A stretch of 47,766 nt of DNA from Gammaproteobacteria bacterium (GTDB taxonomy: Bacteria; Pseudomonadota; Gammaproteobacteria; SZUA-229). Positions 18,891 through 27,775 of this stretch are shown here, one piece after another; the stretch's first letter is position 1; the number at the start of each line of letters is the position of its first letter. The stretch spans positions 1-47,766 of the forward strand of contig WFOC01000101.1 of assembly GCA_015488295.1 (NCBI GenBank), written 5' to 3'. The notes beneath the pieces are model-generated. The model was not told where the DNA came from. It worked only from the letters and a program-made list of their open reading frames with translations, and ran no database searches. The translations under genes were made by a program, and so were the position numbers.

Positions 18891-20339
18891 ATGACACTTG
18901 AATCACTAAATATTGCTATCGCACTGCCGGAGATTTTTCTGCTGGTGATGGCCTGTCTGATCCTGATTGTAGATGTTTTTCTGCCGCCAGAAAAAAGGAA
19001 CCTGACCTATGTACTGACCCAGCTGTCGCTGCTTGTTGCGCTGTTCCTGTTATTGAATAATCCCAGCGAGGGACGCATGCTGGCGTTCAACGACCTGTTC
19101 GTGCAGGACGCGATGGCCGATGCGCTGAAACTGTTCATCATCATTATCAGCTTTGGTGTGTTTGTTTATTCCAGGGAATATTTACAGGCGCGCAATATTT
19201 TCAAAGGCGAATTTTATGTGCTGGGCCTGTTCAGCATTGTCGGCATGATGCTGATGGTGTCAGCCAACAACCTGCTGATGCTTTATCTTGGCCTGGAACT
19301 GCTGTCGCTGTGCCTGTACGCACTGGTAGCATTTAACCGCGATAACGGCAACGCCTCGGAAGCCGCGATGAAATATTTCATACTGGGCGCGATTGCCTCC
19401 GGTATGTTGCTGTACGGCATGTCCATTCTTTACGGTCTGTCAGGCAGCCTGCAATTATCCGAAATCGCAGAAGCCGTTATGCAGACATCGCAGGAAGGCA
19501 ATGCACAGAGAATCGGTCTGATCTTTGCGCTGGTCTTTATTGTGGTCGCGCTGGCTTTCAAACTGGGTGCGGTGCCATTTCATATGTGGATGCCGGATGT
19601 GTATCACGGTTCACCGACTGCGGTTACCGCACTGATCGGTACTGCGCCAAAGCTGGCTGGTTTTGCCATGATCATGCGCCTGCTGGTGGAAGCACTGGGC
19701 GGCCTGCAGGCCGACTGGCAACAGATGATTATCGTGCTGTCTGTGTTATCACTGGCGGTCGGCAACATCATCGCTATTGCGCAGACCAATCTGAAACGCA
19801 TGCTGGCTTATTCGACTATTTCACACGTTGGCTTTATCATGCTGGGCATTCTGGCCGGCACCTCTGAAGGTTACTCTTCAGCCATGTTCTACACCATTTC
19901 CTACGCCATCATGTCACTGGGCGGTTTCGGTATCATCATGTTGATGGCGCGTCAGGGATTTGAAGCTGACAAGATCACCGACCTGGCCGGGCTAAACCAG
20001 CGCAGTCCGTGGTTTGCATTCATCATGATGGTGCTGATGTTATCCATGGCGGGCGTGCCACCTACAGTCGGCTTCTGGGCAAAACTGGCGGTGCTGACCG
20101 CCGTGGTCGAAGTGGATCTGGTATGGATGGCAATCATCGCGGTGTTCTTCTCCATCATCGGCATCTTCTACTACCTGCGCATTATCAAGGTCATGTATTT
20201 CGACGATGCTGTCGACACCCGTCCGCTGGAATGCGGTCGCGATATGCAGATTGCACTGAGTACCAACGGTCTGGCTATCCTGGCGCTGGGCTTTTATCCT
20301 GCGGCATTGATGTCGCTTTGTGTCTCGGTTTTTAGTTGA
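18891..20339 (+). CDS. nuoN: NADH-quinone oxidoreductase subunit N
   Basis: NuoN is the third antiporter-like proton pump, nearest to NuoK. The 482 residues form about 14 hydrophobic helices. Signatures are [37 protein letters not shown], the core [37 protein letters not shown] and [16 protein letters not shown]. It is the last gene of the nuo operon. No intrinsic terminator follows; instead there is an inverted repeat of the CACAGATGAAC type and then the promoter of the initiator tRNA. Confidence 0.98.
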   Translation: MTLESLNIAIALPEIFLLVMACLILIVDVFLPPEKRNLTYVLTQLSLLVALFLLLNNPSEGRMLAFNDLFVQDAMADALKLFIIIISFGVFVYSREYLQARNIFKGEFYVLGLFSIVGMMLMVSANNLLMLYLGLELLSLCLYALVAFNRDNGNASEAAMKYFILGAIASGMLLYGMSILYGLSGSLQLSEIAEAVMQTSQEGNAQRIGLIFALVFIVVALAFKLGAVPFHMWMPDVYHGSPTAVTALIGTAPKLAGFAMIMRLLVEALGGLQADWQQMIIVLSVLSLAVGNIIAIAQTNLKRMLAYSTISHVGFIMLGILAGTSEGYSSAMFYTISYAIMSLGGFGIIMLMARQGFEADKITDLAGLNQRSPWFAFIMMVLMLSMAGVPPTVGFWAKLAVLTAVVEVDLVWMAIIAVFFSIIGIFYYLRIIKVMYFDDAVDTRPLECGRDMQIALSTNGLAILALGFYPAALMSLCVSVFS

Positions 20340-20355
20340 TTTAAAAGTAATTTTG

Positions 20356-20495
20356 TCCACAGATGAACACGGATTAGAGCATTGTTTTGTCAAACCGTCC
20401 CGGATTAATTCATATTAAAATACCAGGATTTAAGCACTACGAAACTTATTACCATTAATAGCTTTCATCTGTGTTTATCTGCGTTCATCTGTGGA
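20356..20495. repeat. Inverted repeat of the CACAGATGAACAC family after nuoN
   Basis: The left arm 20356-20374 (TCCACAGATGAACACGGAT) pairs with 20477-20495 (ATCTGCGTTCATCTGTGGA) with one mismatch and one wobble. The right side carries an additional repeat unit (TTTCATCTGTGTTTATC) just before it, so the arms have a roughly ten-base internal period. The same family occurs at 36369-36470, and a divergent member at 27032-27209. Confidence 0.85.
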
Positions 20496-20539
20496 TAGAT
20501 AGTTTTTTTCTATATTTTCTCTTTATTCGAAATAGCACC

Positions 20540-20568
20540 TTGCAATTCATCGACTAAGCCCGTAATAT
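20540..20568 (+). promoter_or_regulatory. Sigma70 promoter of the metY-rimP-nusA-infB operon
   Basis: TTGCAA (20540-20545) and TAATAT (20563-20568) have an ideal 17-base spacer. The following TCGCGTC is a GC-rich discriminator, as expected for a stringently controlled tRNA/translation operon. Transcription would start near 20575, about eight bases before the tRNA. Confidence 0.75.
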
Positions 20569-20582
20569 TCGCGTCTTGTTGA

Positions 20583-20659
<77 letters not shown>

Positions 20660-20733
20660 AAATTTGTTTTTCCTGGTAGCGTTGCTATATGTAGACGGAA
20701 TGTCGCGTATTTAGCGATTGCCGGGAATTTTGG

Positions 20734-20759
20734 AAAGGCTCCGTTTACGGGGCCTTTTT
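20734..20759 (+). terminator. Intrinsic terminator/attenuator between metY and rimP
   Basis: AAAGGCTCCG/CGGGGCCTTT is a ten-pair stem (one wobble) with a TTTA loop followed by T residues. It lies 75 bases after the tRNA and before rimP. It probably stops a share of transcripts so that the tRNA is made in excess over the downstream mRNA, as in the E. coli metY leader. Confidence 0.75.
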
Positions 20760-20822
20760 GTTACTGCCAGAAAAGTTTTTGCAGAAAACTTAATTTATAA
20801 ACACGGGTGTTTGTTAGAAAAA

Positions 20823-21290
20823 ATGAGACGTGATCAGACACATTTGTGGGAATTATTTGAGCCGGTGGTAAGCGGCATGGGATTCGAGCTGATCGAGATC
20901 GAGCATTTTCCCAATCCGAAACACGGTGTGTTGCGTTTGTATATCGATAAGCCGGAAGGTTCTGAAGGTGGCATCGTGGTTGATGACTGTTCGGCAGTCA
21001 GTCGCCAGATCAGCGCCCTGATCGATGTTGAAGACCCTGTCAGCGGACAGTTTAATCTGGAAGTTTCATCACCGGGCATGGACCGGCCACTGCGCCGGCT
21101 GAAAGATTTTCAGCGTTTTACCGGTTCACTGGTCAAATTGAAAACCGTGATGCCGCTGGAAGGCCAGCGCAATTTTAAAGGTCGTCTGCTGGAAGCCAGC
21201 GAAGAATCGCTGACCATCGAGACCGATGAAGAAGAACTCACGCTGCCGATGAGCGCTATCGATAAAGCGCGCATCGTTCCTGAATACTAA
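20823..21290 (+). CDS. rimP: Ribosome maturation factor RimP
   Basis: RimP is a cytoplasmic factor needed for late assembly of the 30S subunit. The 155 residues match the family: an N-terminal alpha/beta domain (LWELFEPVVSGMGFELIEIEH... VLRLYIDKPEG... DDCSAVSRQISALIDVEDPV) with the hallmark YNLEVSSPG-like segment FNLEVSSPGMDRPL, then a C-terminal SH3-like barrel. The reading frame extends upstream to 20718 across the terminator, but ATG 20823 is chosen because homologues start just before this point. The Shine-Dalgarno is weak. It is the first protein gene of the metY-nusA-infB operon. Confidence 0.96.
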   Translation: MRRDQTHLWELFEPVVSGMGFELIEIEHFPNPKHGVLRLYIDKPEGSEGGIVVDDCSAVSRQISALIDVEDPVSGQFNLEVSSPGMDRPLRRLKDFQRFTGSLVKLKTVMPLEGQRNFKGRLLEASEESLTIETDEEELTLPMSAIDKARIVPEY

Positions 21291-21379
21291 AAACAGTATT
21301 CAGTACATAAATTTAGTTTTAGAAATTATTAATAAACATTAGCTATTCAGACATAGTTATTATTTGAGGTTTACATATC

Positions 21380-22918
21380 ATGAGCAAGGAAATTCTCTAC
21401 GTTGCAGATGCCGTTTCTAACGAAAAAGGCGTTGATAAAGAGATTATCTTTCAGGCCATCGAATCAGCGCTTGCTACTGCAACTCGTAAGAAAAACGGAA
21501 AAGATATCGAAGTAAGAGTTGATATCGACCGCGAGACCGGCGATTACGATACTTACCGTCGCTGGCTGGTGATTGATAATGATGAAGCCATGGAAAACCC
21601 GCTGGGTGAGATCACGCTGGAAGCTGCACAGATAGACGAGCCGGATATTCAGGTTGGTGACTATGTTGAAGAGCAGATTGAATCGGTCGAATTCGGTCGC
21701 ATCGCTGCGCAGACCGCAAAGCAGGTCATTGTGCAGAAAGTGCGCGAAGCCGAACGCGAGCGTGATGTCGAAGCCTATAAAGATCAGGAAGGCACGCTGG
21801 TGATGGGCACGGTAAAACGTGTTGAGCGCGGCAACGTTTATGTCGATCTGGGCAATGGCGTTGAAGGCTTTATTCCCAAGTCAGATATGATTCCTCGCGA
21901 AGCGGTACGCCCCGGCGACCGTCTGCGCGGTTACTTAAAAGAAGTGCGCTCAGAAGCGCGCGGCCCGCAATTATTCATCAGCCGTACCGCACCTGAATTC
22001 CTGGTCGAGCTGTTCAAGCTGGAAGTACCTGAAGTTGATCAGGGCATGCTGGAAATTCTGGGCGGTGCCCGTGATCCCGGTTCGCGTGCAAAAATTTCTG
22101 TGAAAGCCCTGGACAGCCGCATCGATCCGGTTGGTGCCTGCGTTGGTATGCGTGGTTCACGCGTGCAGTCGGTGTCTAACGAAATCGGCGGCGAACGTGT
22201 TGATATTATTTTATGGAACGATGATCCTGCGCAGTTCGTGATCAACGCCATGTCACCGGCTGAAGTGCTTTCGCTGGTGGTTGATGAAGAAGCCAACAGC
22301 ATGAATATTGCAGTTGAAGAAGATAAACTTGCCATGGCGATTGGTCGTGGTGGTCAGAACATCCGCCTTGCCAGTGAACTCACCGGCTGGGAACTTAACG
22401 TGATGACCGAGCAGGAAGCCGAAGCGAAAAATGCTGAAGAAGGCGCTAAATACCTTCAGGTGTTTACCGAGCATCTGGACGTGGACGCGGAAGTGGCCGA
22501 GATTCTGGTGGCGGAAGGTTTCACTACCATCGAAGAAGTTGCATACGTGCCCGAGTCGGAACTGCTGGCCATCGAAGAATTCGACGAAGATATTGTCGCC
22601 GAGCTGCGTAACCGCGCCAGCGACTACCTGTTGACGCAGGCAATCATGACCGAAGAAGTTCTGGAAAATAACAAACCTCAGGAAGACCTGTTGAACATGG
22701 ATGGCATGGACCTTGAACTGGCAAACGCACTGGCTGTAAAAGGCGTGTGTTCCATGGAAGACCTGGCCGAACAATCAGTTGATGAGCTGATGGAAATCGA
22801 CGGCATGGATGAAACTCGTGCCTCGGAACTGATCATGACCGCACGTGCGCCATGGTTTGCCGAAGCAGAGCAGGCTGAAGCCGAAGCTGCTGAAGCCGTT
22901 TCGGCAGAAGAAAAGTAA
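21380..22918 (+). CDS. nusA: Transcription elongation/termination factor NusA
   Basis: NusA binds RNA polymerase and controls pausing, termination and antitermination. At 512 residues it has the full gamma-type layout: the RNAP-binding N-terminal domain (1-125), an S1 domain (about 135-200, GTVKRVERGNVYVDLGNGVEGFIPKSD), two KH domains (about 230-345, with GACVGMRGSRVQSV and AIGRGGQNIRLA), and two acidic helix-hairpin repeats at the C-terminus (about 365-425 and 440-492), as in E. coli. The tail is Glu/Ala-rich. GAGG lies ten bases before ATG 21380. infB follows after 42 bases. Confidence 0.98.
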   Translation: MSKEILYVADAVSNEKGVDKEIIFQAIESALATATRKKNGKDIEVRVDIDRETGDYDTYRRWLVIDNDEAMENPLGEITLEAAQIDEPDIQVGDYVEEQIESVEFGRIAAQTAKQVIVQKVREAERERDVEAYKDQEGTLVMGTVKRVERGNVYVDLGNGVEGFIPKSDMIPREAVRPGDRLRGYLKEVRSEARGPQLFISRTAPEFLVELFKLEVPEVDQGMLEILGGARDPGSRAKISVKALDSRIDPVGACVGMRGSRVQSVSNEIGGERVDIILWNDDPAQFVINAMSPAEVLSLVVDEEANSMNIAVEEDKLAMAIGRGGQNIRLASELTGWELNVMTEQEAEAKNAEEGAKYLQVFTEHLDVDAEVAEILVAEGFTTIEEVAYVPESELLAIEEFDEDIVAELRNRASDYLLTQAIMTEEVLENNKPQEDLLNMDGMDLELANALAVKGVCSMEDLAEQSVDELMEIDGMDETRASELIMTARAPWFAEAEQAEAEAAEAVSAEEK

Positions 22919-22960
22919 TAAAGACTGACATAGCACTGAGATTAATCACTGAGATAACAA

Positions 22961-25513
22961 ATGGCTGAAGTAACAGTAAAACAACTTGCAGGTGTCGTTG
23001 GCACACCGGTCGAACGTCTACTCGAACAGATAAAGGATGCGGGCCTGGCGATTGATTCGCCGGATTCATTGATATCGGATACAGACAAAATGACTTTGCT
23101 GGCTTACCTCAGAGGGCAGCATGGCAAGGATAGCAGCGTTGATGCTGCTACCAAGCCTCGCAAGATCGCGCTGAAACGCAAGTCAGTGAGCGAAGTAAAA
23201 GTCAGTGGCTCCGGTCGCAACAAGGTGTCTATTGAAGTGCGCCGCAAGCGCACCATCACCCGTCCGGTCGAACAGGAAGTGGCTGACACGGCATCGACCG
23301 ATGAACCTTCAGAAAAGCCGGTCGAACTGACCGAGCTGGAAAAACTGCGTGCGGATCAGGCGCGTCGTGAGCAGGAACGTGAAAAAGAAAGAAAGCTGAA
23401 ACTCGAACGTGCCGAAAAGCGCCAGCAGGAAAAACTGGCTGAAGAAGCCCGTCTGAATGCAGCAAAAGCAAAAGCAGAAGAAGAGAGCAAGGCGCAGGCC
23501 GCACCAAAAGTAGCCAGGCCGGAAGAAAAAGTGCTGACCCCGGACGAGCTGCAGGCGCAGCAGGCGCGTGAGCAAAAGTCGCCGGTGAAAAAACACAAGA
23601 CCGAGCATAAAGATAAAAGCACCTTGTACGGCCGCAAGGAACTACACGTTTCCAGCGGTAAGAGCGGCAAGCGTCACAAGAAAAAAGGCAAGACCGCACG
23701 TCGTTCACTGGCCTCTGCCGATGCCAAACACGGATTTGAAGTACCGGTTGAGGCTATCGTGCATGATGTGATCGTGCCTGACACGATCACTGTTGACGAG
23801 CTGGCAAAACGCATGTCGATGAAAGCCGGCGAGCTGATCAAAACCCTGATGCAAATGGGTGTGATGGCGACCATCAACCAGGTTATCGATCAGGACACTG
23901 CGGTGCTGGTTATCGAAGAGCTGGGTCACAACCCGGTTGTGGTCAATGAAGACGATTATGAAAACGAGCTGCTGGCACGTGATACTTCTGACCTGAAAGT
24001 CGAGCCACGGCCACCGGTGGTGACCATCATGGGTCACGTCGATCACGGTAAAACATCGTTGCTGGATTATATTCGTTCATCAAAAATTGCTGCGGGCGAA
24101 GCCGGCGGCATCACCCAGCACATCGGTGCTTATCATGTTGAAACCGACAAGGGCGTTATCACCTTTTTAGATACGCCCGGACACGCGGCGTTTACTGCCA
24201 TGCGTGAACGTGGTGCCAATGCAACTGACATCGTTATTATTGTTGTCGCAGCGGATGATGGTGTTATGCCACAGACCATCGAGGCTGTGCAGCATGCCAA
24301 AGCGGCTGAAGTGCCGATCATTATCGCAGTTAACAAAATGGATAAGGAAGGCGCTGACCCTGATCGTGTAAAAACCGAGCTGGGTAACTACGAAATTATT
24401 CCTGAAGAGTGGGGCGGCGATAACATCTTCGTCAATGTCTCGGCGCATACCGGTGAAGGCATTGATACATTGCTTGATGCTATTTTGTTACAGGCTGAAC
24501 TGATGGAACTGGAAGCTACATCGGAAGGCCTGGCCAAAGGCGTGGTACTGGAAGCATCACTGGACAAAGGCCGTGGTGTTACAGCCACTGTGCTGGTGCA
24601 GGAAGGCACCCTGAAGAAAGGCGACATCATGCTCGCCGGTGAAGATTTTGGCCGCGTGCGTGCCATGTTTGATGAGTTTGGCAAGCCGATTGAAACTGCC
24701 GGGCCGTCAATGCCAGCGGTGGTTATCGGTCTGTCCAATACGCCCAATGCCGGTGACGACATGCAGGTGCTGGCCGATGAGCGTACTGCCAGAGAAGTCT
24801 CGCAGAACCGCCAGAACAAGGCGCGTGATATGCGCCTGGCGACACAGCAGGCGAACAAACTTGAATCCATGTTTGCGCAGATGGAAGCTGGTGAAGTCAA
24901 GAAACTCAATATTCTGTTGAAAGCCGATGTGCAGGGTACGCTGCATGCAATCAGCGATTCGCTGATGAAGCTGGCCGCAGATAATGATGAAGTGGATGTA
25001 CGTATCATCGGCTCTGGTGTTGGCGGTATCAACGAGACTGACATCAGCCTGGCTTCGGCTTCTGATGCTATCGTCATCGGCTTTAATGTGCGCGCCGATG
25101 CGGCTGCACGTCGCGCTGCGGCAGAACGCGGTGTTGAACTGAACTACTACAGCATTATTTACGAGCTGATCGACGAAGTCGAAAAAGCCCTGACCGGCAT
25201 GCTGAAAGCGGAATACCGCGAACAGATCATCGGTATGGCAAAAGTACAGGAAGTCTTCAAGTCACCGGTGTTTGGCCAGGTGGCAGGTTGTCTGGTAACC
25301 GAGGGCACCATCCGCAAAGATTCACCGATTCGCGTACTGCGCGATAACGTGGTTATCTTCGAAGGTGAGCTGGAATCACTGCGCCGCTTTAAAGACGACG
25401 TAAAAGAAGTTACCAGTGGTACCGAGTGTGGTATCGGCGTGAAAAACTACGAAGTGAAAGTAGGCGACCAGATCGAAGTCTTCGAGCGCGTTGAAGTTCA
25501 ACGCAAGCTGTAA
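22961..25513 (+). CDS. infB: Translation initiation factor IF-2
   Basis: IF-2 is the GTPase that brings initiator tRNA to the 30S subunit and drives subunit joining. The 850 residues show an IF2_N domain at 1-52, a highly charged Lys/Glu/Arg-rich linker (about 60-250), a second IF2_N-like domain (about 265-330), and the G domain with G1 GHVDHGKT at 358-365, [12 protein letters not shown] and SAHTGEG. The C-terminal beta-barrel and tRNA-binding domains complete it. The initiator tRNA it uses is encoded at the head of the same operon. ATG 22961 gives [21 protein letters not shown], the standard start. Confidence 0.98.
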   Translation: MAEVTVKQLAGVVGTPVERLLEQIKDAGLAIDSPDSLISDTDKMTLLAYLRGQHGKDSSVDAATKPRKIALKRKSVSEVKVSGSGRNKVSIEVRRKRTITRPVEQEVADTASTDEPSEKPVELTELEKLRADQARREQEREKERKLKLERAEKRQQEKLAEEARLNAAKAKAEEESKAQAAPKVARPEEKVLTPDELQAQQAREQKSPVKKHKTEHKDKSTLYGRKELHVSSGKSGKRHKKKGKTARRSLASADAKHGFEVPVEAIVHDVIVPDTITVDELAKRMSMKAGELIKTLMQMGVMATINQVIDQDTAVLVIEELGHNPVVVNEDDYENELLARDTSDLKVEPRPPVVTIMGHVDHGKTSLLDYIRSSKIAAGEAGGITQHIGAYHVETDKGVITFLDTPGHAAFTAMRERGANATDIVIIVVAADDGVMPQTIEAVQHAKAAEVPIIIAVNKMDKEGADPDRVKTELGNYEIIPEEWGGDNIFVNVSAHTGEGIDTLLDAILLQAELMELEATSEGLAKGVVLEASLDKGRGVTATVLVQEGTLKKGDIMLAGEDFGRVRAMFDEFGKPIETAGPSMPAVVIGLSNTPNAGDDMQVLADERTAREVSQNRQNKARDMRLATQQANKLESMFAQMEAGEVKKLNILLKADVQGTLHAISDSLMKLAADNDEVDVRIIGSGVGGINETDISLASASDAIVIGFNVRADAAARRAAAERGVELNYYSIIYELIDEVEKALTGMLKAEYREQIIGMAKVQEVFKSPVFGQVAGCLVTEGTIRKDSPIRVLRDNVVIFEGELESLRRFKDDVKEVTSGTECGIGVKNYEVKVGDQIEVFERVEVQRKL

Positions 25514-25567
25514 TAGAGATTATTGTAGTTAAATGTTTAGTACCTCTCTGGCGTTAAAATGTCATTG

Positions 25568-25675
25568 CCCGGATAGCTCACGCAGGGCATCAGGGCAAGG
25601 CGGGAAATGTGATTTTACAACTGTAAATGATGCACGCCTTAACAAAGCAATGATGCTCTGCGTGAGCCGTCCGGG
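25568..25675. repeat. Long three-stem hairpin overlapping the rbfA translation start region
   Basis: The outer arms 25568-25592 and 25651-25675 pair over 25 positions with two wobbles and one mismatch. Inner stems AAGGCG/CGCCTT (25597-25602, 25635-25640) and TTTACA/TGTAAA (25614-25619, 25622-25627) stack inside. The outer right arm contains the first bases of the GGGTGG that serves as Shine-Dalgarno for rbfA, and it ends on the first base of the in-frame GTG at 25675. It could be a translational control structure or an inserted palindromic element. Confidence 0.85.
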
Positions 25676-25683
25676 TGGCGACC

Positions 25684-26085
25684 ATGCCTAGAGAATTTTT
25701 ACGCAGTGACCGCATGGCAGAACAGCTTCGTCGTGAGCTGGCCGAGATTATTCAGGACGAGATAAAGGATCCACGCGTGGGTTTTTTATCTTTCACTGAA
25801 GTACGCATGAGTCGTGATCTGAGTCACGCCGTGGTTTATTGCTCGGTGCTGGAAAACGAACAGCTGCACGAATCCATCGAAGTGTTAAATCGTGCTGCCG
25901 GTTTCATACGAAAATCCATCGGCCGCCGTATTCGTGCGCGCATTGTGCCGACGCTGAAATTTGTCGCCGATGAAAGCATCATTCGCGGTGCAGCCATGGA
26001 CGAGCTGATCAGCGAAGCGGTCGCCAGCGATAGCCGGTCTGATGAACAGATGCCGGACGACGACACAGATAACGAGAGTAAATAA
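25684..26085 (+). CDS. rbfA: Ribosome-binding factor A
   Basis: RbfA binds the 30S subunit during maturation of the 5' end of 16S rRNA and is a cold-shock adaptation factor in E. coli. The 133 residues carry family features: EFLRSDRMAEQLRRELAEIIQDEIKDPRVG, MSRDLSHAVVYCSVL and the KH-like segment GFIRKSIGRRIRARIVPTLKFVAD. Start choice is between GTG 25675 and ATG 25684; ATG gives MPREFLRSDRM, closer to homologues, with GGGTGG about six bases upstream. The acidic tail (DSRSDEQMPDDDTDNE) is common in the family. truB starts four bases after its stop. Confidence 0.96.
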   Translation: MPREFLRSDRMAEQLRRELAEIIQDEIKDPRVGFLSFTEVRMSRDLSHAVVYCSVLENEQLHESIEVLNRAAGFIRKSIGRRIRARIVPTLKFVADESIIRGAAMDELISEAVASDSRSDEQMPDDDTDNESK

Positions 26086-26088
26086 ATT

Positions 26089-27018
26089 TTGGGCAGAAGA
26101 AAGAACAAAGGCCGCAATGTCAGCGGTGTGTTGCTGTTAGATAAGCCACAGGGTTGCAGTTCCAACCACATCCTGCAAAAAGTGAAACGTCTGTTCGGTG
26201 CCGCCAAAGCGGGTCATACCGGCAGCCTCGATCCACTGGCGACCGGCATGTTGCCCGTGTGTTTTGGTGAAGCCACCAAGATCTCGGCGTTTTTGCTGGA
26301 CTCGGACAAGACTTATCACCTTAAATGCCAGCTTGGTGTTTGTACCAGCACCGGCGATGCCGAGGGTGAGGTGATCGAGACGATGGATGCCTCGTCGATA
26401 AGCGAGCAGGATGTGGCGGCTGTATTGCCGGAATTTATAGGTGATATCGAGCAGGTGCCACCGATGTATTCCGCGCTGAAGCATAACGGTGAGCGCCTGT
26501 ACAAGCTGGCACGCCAGGGCATCGAAGTCGAACGCAAGTCGCGCCCGGTGACAATTTATGATATCGATTTTATCGATTTATCAACCGATGAGCAGGGGCG
26601 GGTGATTCTCGAACTGAAGGTTAGTTGTTCCAAAGGCACTTATGTGCGAACCCTGGTCGAAGACATCGCGAAAAAACTGGATAGCTGCTCACACATCACC
26701 GAACTGCGTCGCCTGATCGTAGGCCCGTATGATGGCGATATGATGACCATCGAGCAGCTGACAGAACTGGCCGAGCAGGGCGAGGAAGCGCTCGATGCCA
26801 GCCTGCAACCAATTGACAGCGGCGTTGCCGACTGGCCGGATGTACACCTGAGTGCCGATGCGGCGTTTTATGTGCAGCAGGGCCAACCGGTGATGGTACC
26901 GCAGGCACCAACCCACGGCTGGGTTCGCATTTATGACCAGAGCCATTTTCTAGGCCTGGGTGAGATTCAGGACGACGGCATGATCGCGCCGCGTCGTATG
27001 ATTAAGCAGTGTGCTTAA
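26089..27018 (+). CDS. truB: tRNA pseudouridine-55 synthase
   Basis: TruB makes the universal pseudouridine at position 55 in the T-loop of tRNAs. The 309 residues contain GVLLLDKPQGCSSNHILQKVKR and the catalytic motif GHTGSLDPLATGMLP with Asp48. PPMYSALKHNGERLYKLARQGIEV, CSKGTYVRTLVEDIAKKL and a C-terminal PUA-like domain (about 250-309) follow. The start is TTG at 26089, because no ATG or GTG lies upstream in frame after the rbfA stop and the N-terminus MGRRKNKGRNVSGV aligns with relatives. TTG and a distant GAGAG site suggest modest translation, perhaps coupled to rbfA. Confidence 0.96.
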   Translation: MGRRKNKGRNVSGVLLLDKPQGCSSNHILQKVKRLFGAAKAGHTGSLDPLATGMLPVCFGEATKISAFLLDSDKTYHLKCQLGVCTSTGDAEGEVIETMDASSISEQDVAAVLPEFIGDIEQVPPMYSALKHNGERLYKLARQGIEVERKSRPVTIYDIDFIDLSTDEQGRVILELKVSCSKGTYVRTLVEDIAKKLDSCSHITELRRLIVGPYDGDMMTIEQLTELAEQGEEALDASLQPIDSGVADWPDVHLSADAAFYVQQGQPVMVPQAPTHGWVRIYDQSHFLGLGEIQDDGMIAPRRMIKQCA

Positions 27019-27031
27019 GGAATAATTTTTA

Positions 27032-27209
27032 TCCGCGAATGAACGCAAATAAAACTTTTTACATTTTCTGTCATCCTGACCGAAGCGCAGCGTAGCGGAA
27101 GGATCTTGGCTCAATACAGTACGATGGGCTTTAAGATCCTTCACTATCGTTCAGGATGACAATCGGTTGTTTTTGTTTTAATTCGCGTGTATTTGCGTTC
27201 ATTTGCGGA
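27032..27209. repeat. Outer inverted repeat (CCGCGAATGAACGCAAAT family) after truB
   Basis: The arms 27032-27051 and 27190-27209 are 20 bases long with a single G-U wobble. The motif ATGAACGCA relates it to the CACAGATGAACGCAG family at 20356 and 36369. Its 138-base loop contains a complete second palindrome (27069-27161). Confidence 0.9.
27069..27161. repeat. Inner inverted repeat (GTCATCCTGA / AGGATCTT family)
   Basis: TGTCATCCTGA (27069-27079) pairs perfectly with TCAGGATGACA (27151-27161). Inside it GAAGGATCTT (27098-27107) pairs perfectly with AAGATCCTTC (27133-27142). Between them is the variable CCGAAGCGCAGCG segment. GTCATCCTGA...GAAGGATCT palindromes are widespread intergenic repeats in many bacterial genomes; their function is not known to me. 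Confidence 0.9.
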
Positions 27210-27350
27210 AAAATAAAGCTTTTCTGTACTGCAACCCTGAGCGGTACAGAAAAAACATGGTCAGGGCGATAATCAGTCCGGTCGGCTAAAAACGCCCGGC
27301 ACTGATGAAAAAATCTTTTATAAACAATGCTTCTGTGTTGCTTCAATAAG

Positions 27351-27359
27351 TGATAAAAT
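27351..27359 (+). promoter_or_regulatory. Extended -10 element upstream of rpsO
   Basis: TGATAAAAT is a TGN extension followed by TAAAAT, the extended -10 form that can work without a good -35. The best -35 candidates 16-18 bases upstream are poor. Transcription from about 27366 would leave a leader of about 50 nt before the S15 gene. Confidence 0.5.
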
Positions 27360-27415
27360 CGCCCTCTTTTTTTATCAATGCCCAGTTTTGGGTTTTAATT
27401 TAGTTCGGAGTATTC

Positions 27416-27685
27416 ATGGGTTTATCGACCGCAGAGAAAGTCGAAGTTGTTTCAAAATACCAGCAAAAAGAAGGAGATACCGGTTCTCCTGAAGTGCAGG
27501 TTGCGCTTTTAACAACTCGCATTGTGCAATTAACAGAGCACTTTAAAGAACACAAACACGACCACCATTCACGTCGTGGTTTACTGCGCATGGTTAACCA
27601 GCGTCGTAAATTACTTGATTATCTTAAAGGCAAAAATGTCGACCGTTACAAAGCGCTGATTGCCAGCCTGGGTCTGCGTCGTTAA
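27416..27685 (+). CDS. rpsO: 30S ribosomal protein S15
   Basis: S15 is a primary binder of 16S rRNA that organises the central domain of the 30S subunit. The 89 residues are the exact family length. Conserved parts are [59 protein letters not shown] and [17 protein letters not shown] precedes ATG 27416. rpsO followed by pnp is the classical arrangement. In E. coli S15 represses its own translation through a pseudoknot; the leader here is not obviously similar. Confidence 0.98.
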   Translation: MGLSTAEKVEVVSKYQQKEGDTGSPEVQVALLTTRIVQLTEHFKEHKHDHHSRRGLLRMVNQRRKLLDYLKGKNVDRYKALIASLGLRR

Positions 27686-27702
27686 AAAATATCTGAATGG
27701 CC

Positions 27703-27721
27703 GGTCACGTTATTCGTGGCC
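27703..27721 (+). promoter_or_regulatory. Stem-loop in the rpsO-pnp spacer
   Basis: GGTCACG/CGTGGCC (one wobble) with a TTATT loop lies 17 bases after rpsO. There is no T-run directly behind it. In E. coli this spacer holds both a terminator and RNase III sites through which PNPase controls its own mRNA, so an equivalent role is possible. Confidence 0.4.
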
Positions 27722-27775
27722 TGCCGATTTCCAGTGTTTTTTGTGCTTTTCACCATTTAATTAGGAAACAATAAA

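Larger units (their letters stand above)
27019..27415. other. 397-base spacer between truB and rpsO filled with nested hairpin repeats
   Basis: No gene is visible. From left to right it holds an outer inverted repeat (27032-27051 with 27190-27209), an inner repeat of the GTCATCCTGA family (27069-27161), a separate 10-bp perfect inverted repeat TTTTCTGTAC/GTACAGAAAA (about 27220-27252), and a likely rpsO promoter near 27351-27359. Short open frames here have no coding character. Confidence 0.8.

Noticed and set aside
20718-20822. N-terminal extension of rimP
   Set aside because: It would be translated through an intrinsic terminator hairpin, and homologues start near 20823.
24388-25077. 229-codon open frame on the minus strand opposite infB
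   Set aside because: It is Ser/Ala-rich low-complexity sequence created by the codon pattern of infB, with no family match or ribosome site.
25567-25675. Possible tRNA gene (starts GCCCGGATAGCTCA, ends TCCGGGT)
   Set aside because: There is no anticodon arm, no T-loop GTTCGA and no CCA-compatible end. The whole region folds as one long hairpin instead.
27220-27252. TTTTCTGTAC/GTACAGAAAA as a terminator
   Set aside because: The 10-bp arms are perfect, but the T-run precedes and the A-run follows the stem on both strands, the opposite of a terminator.
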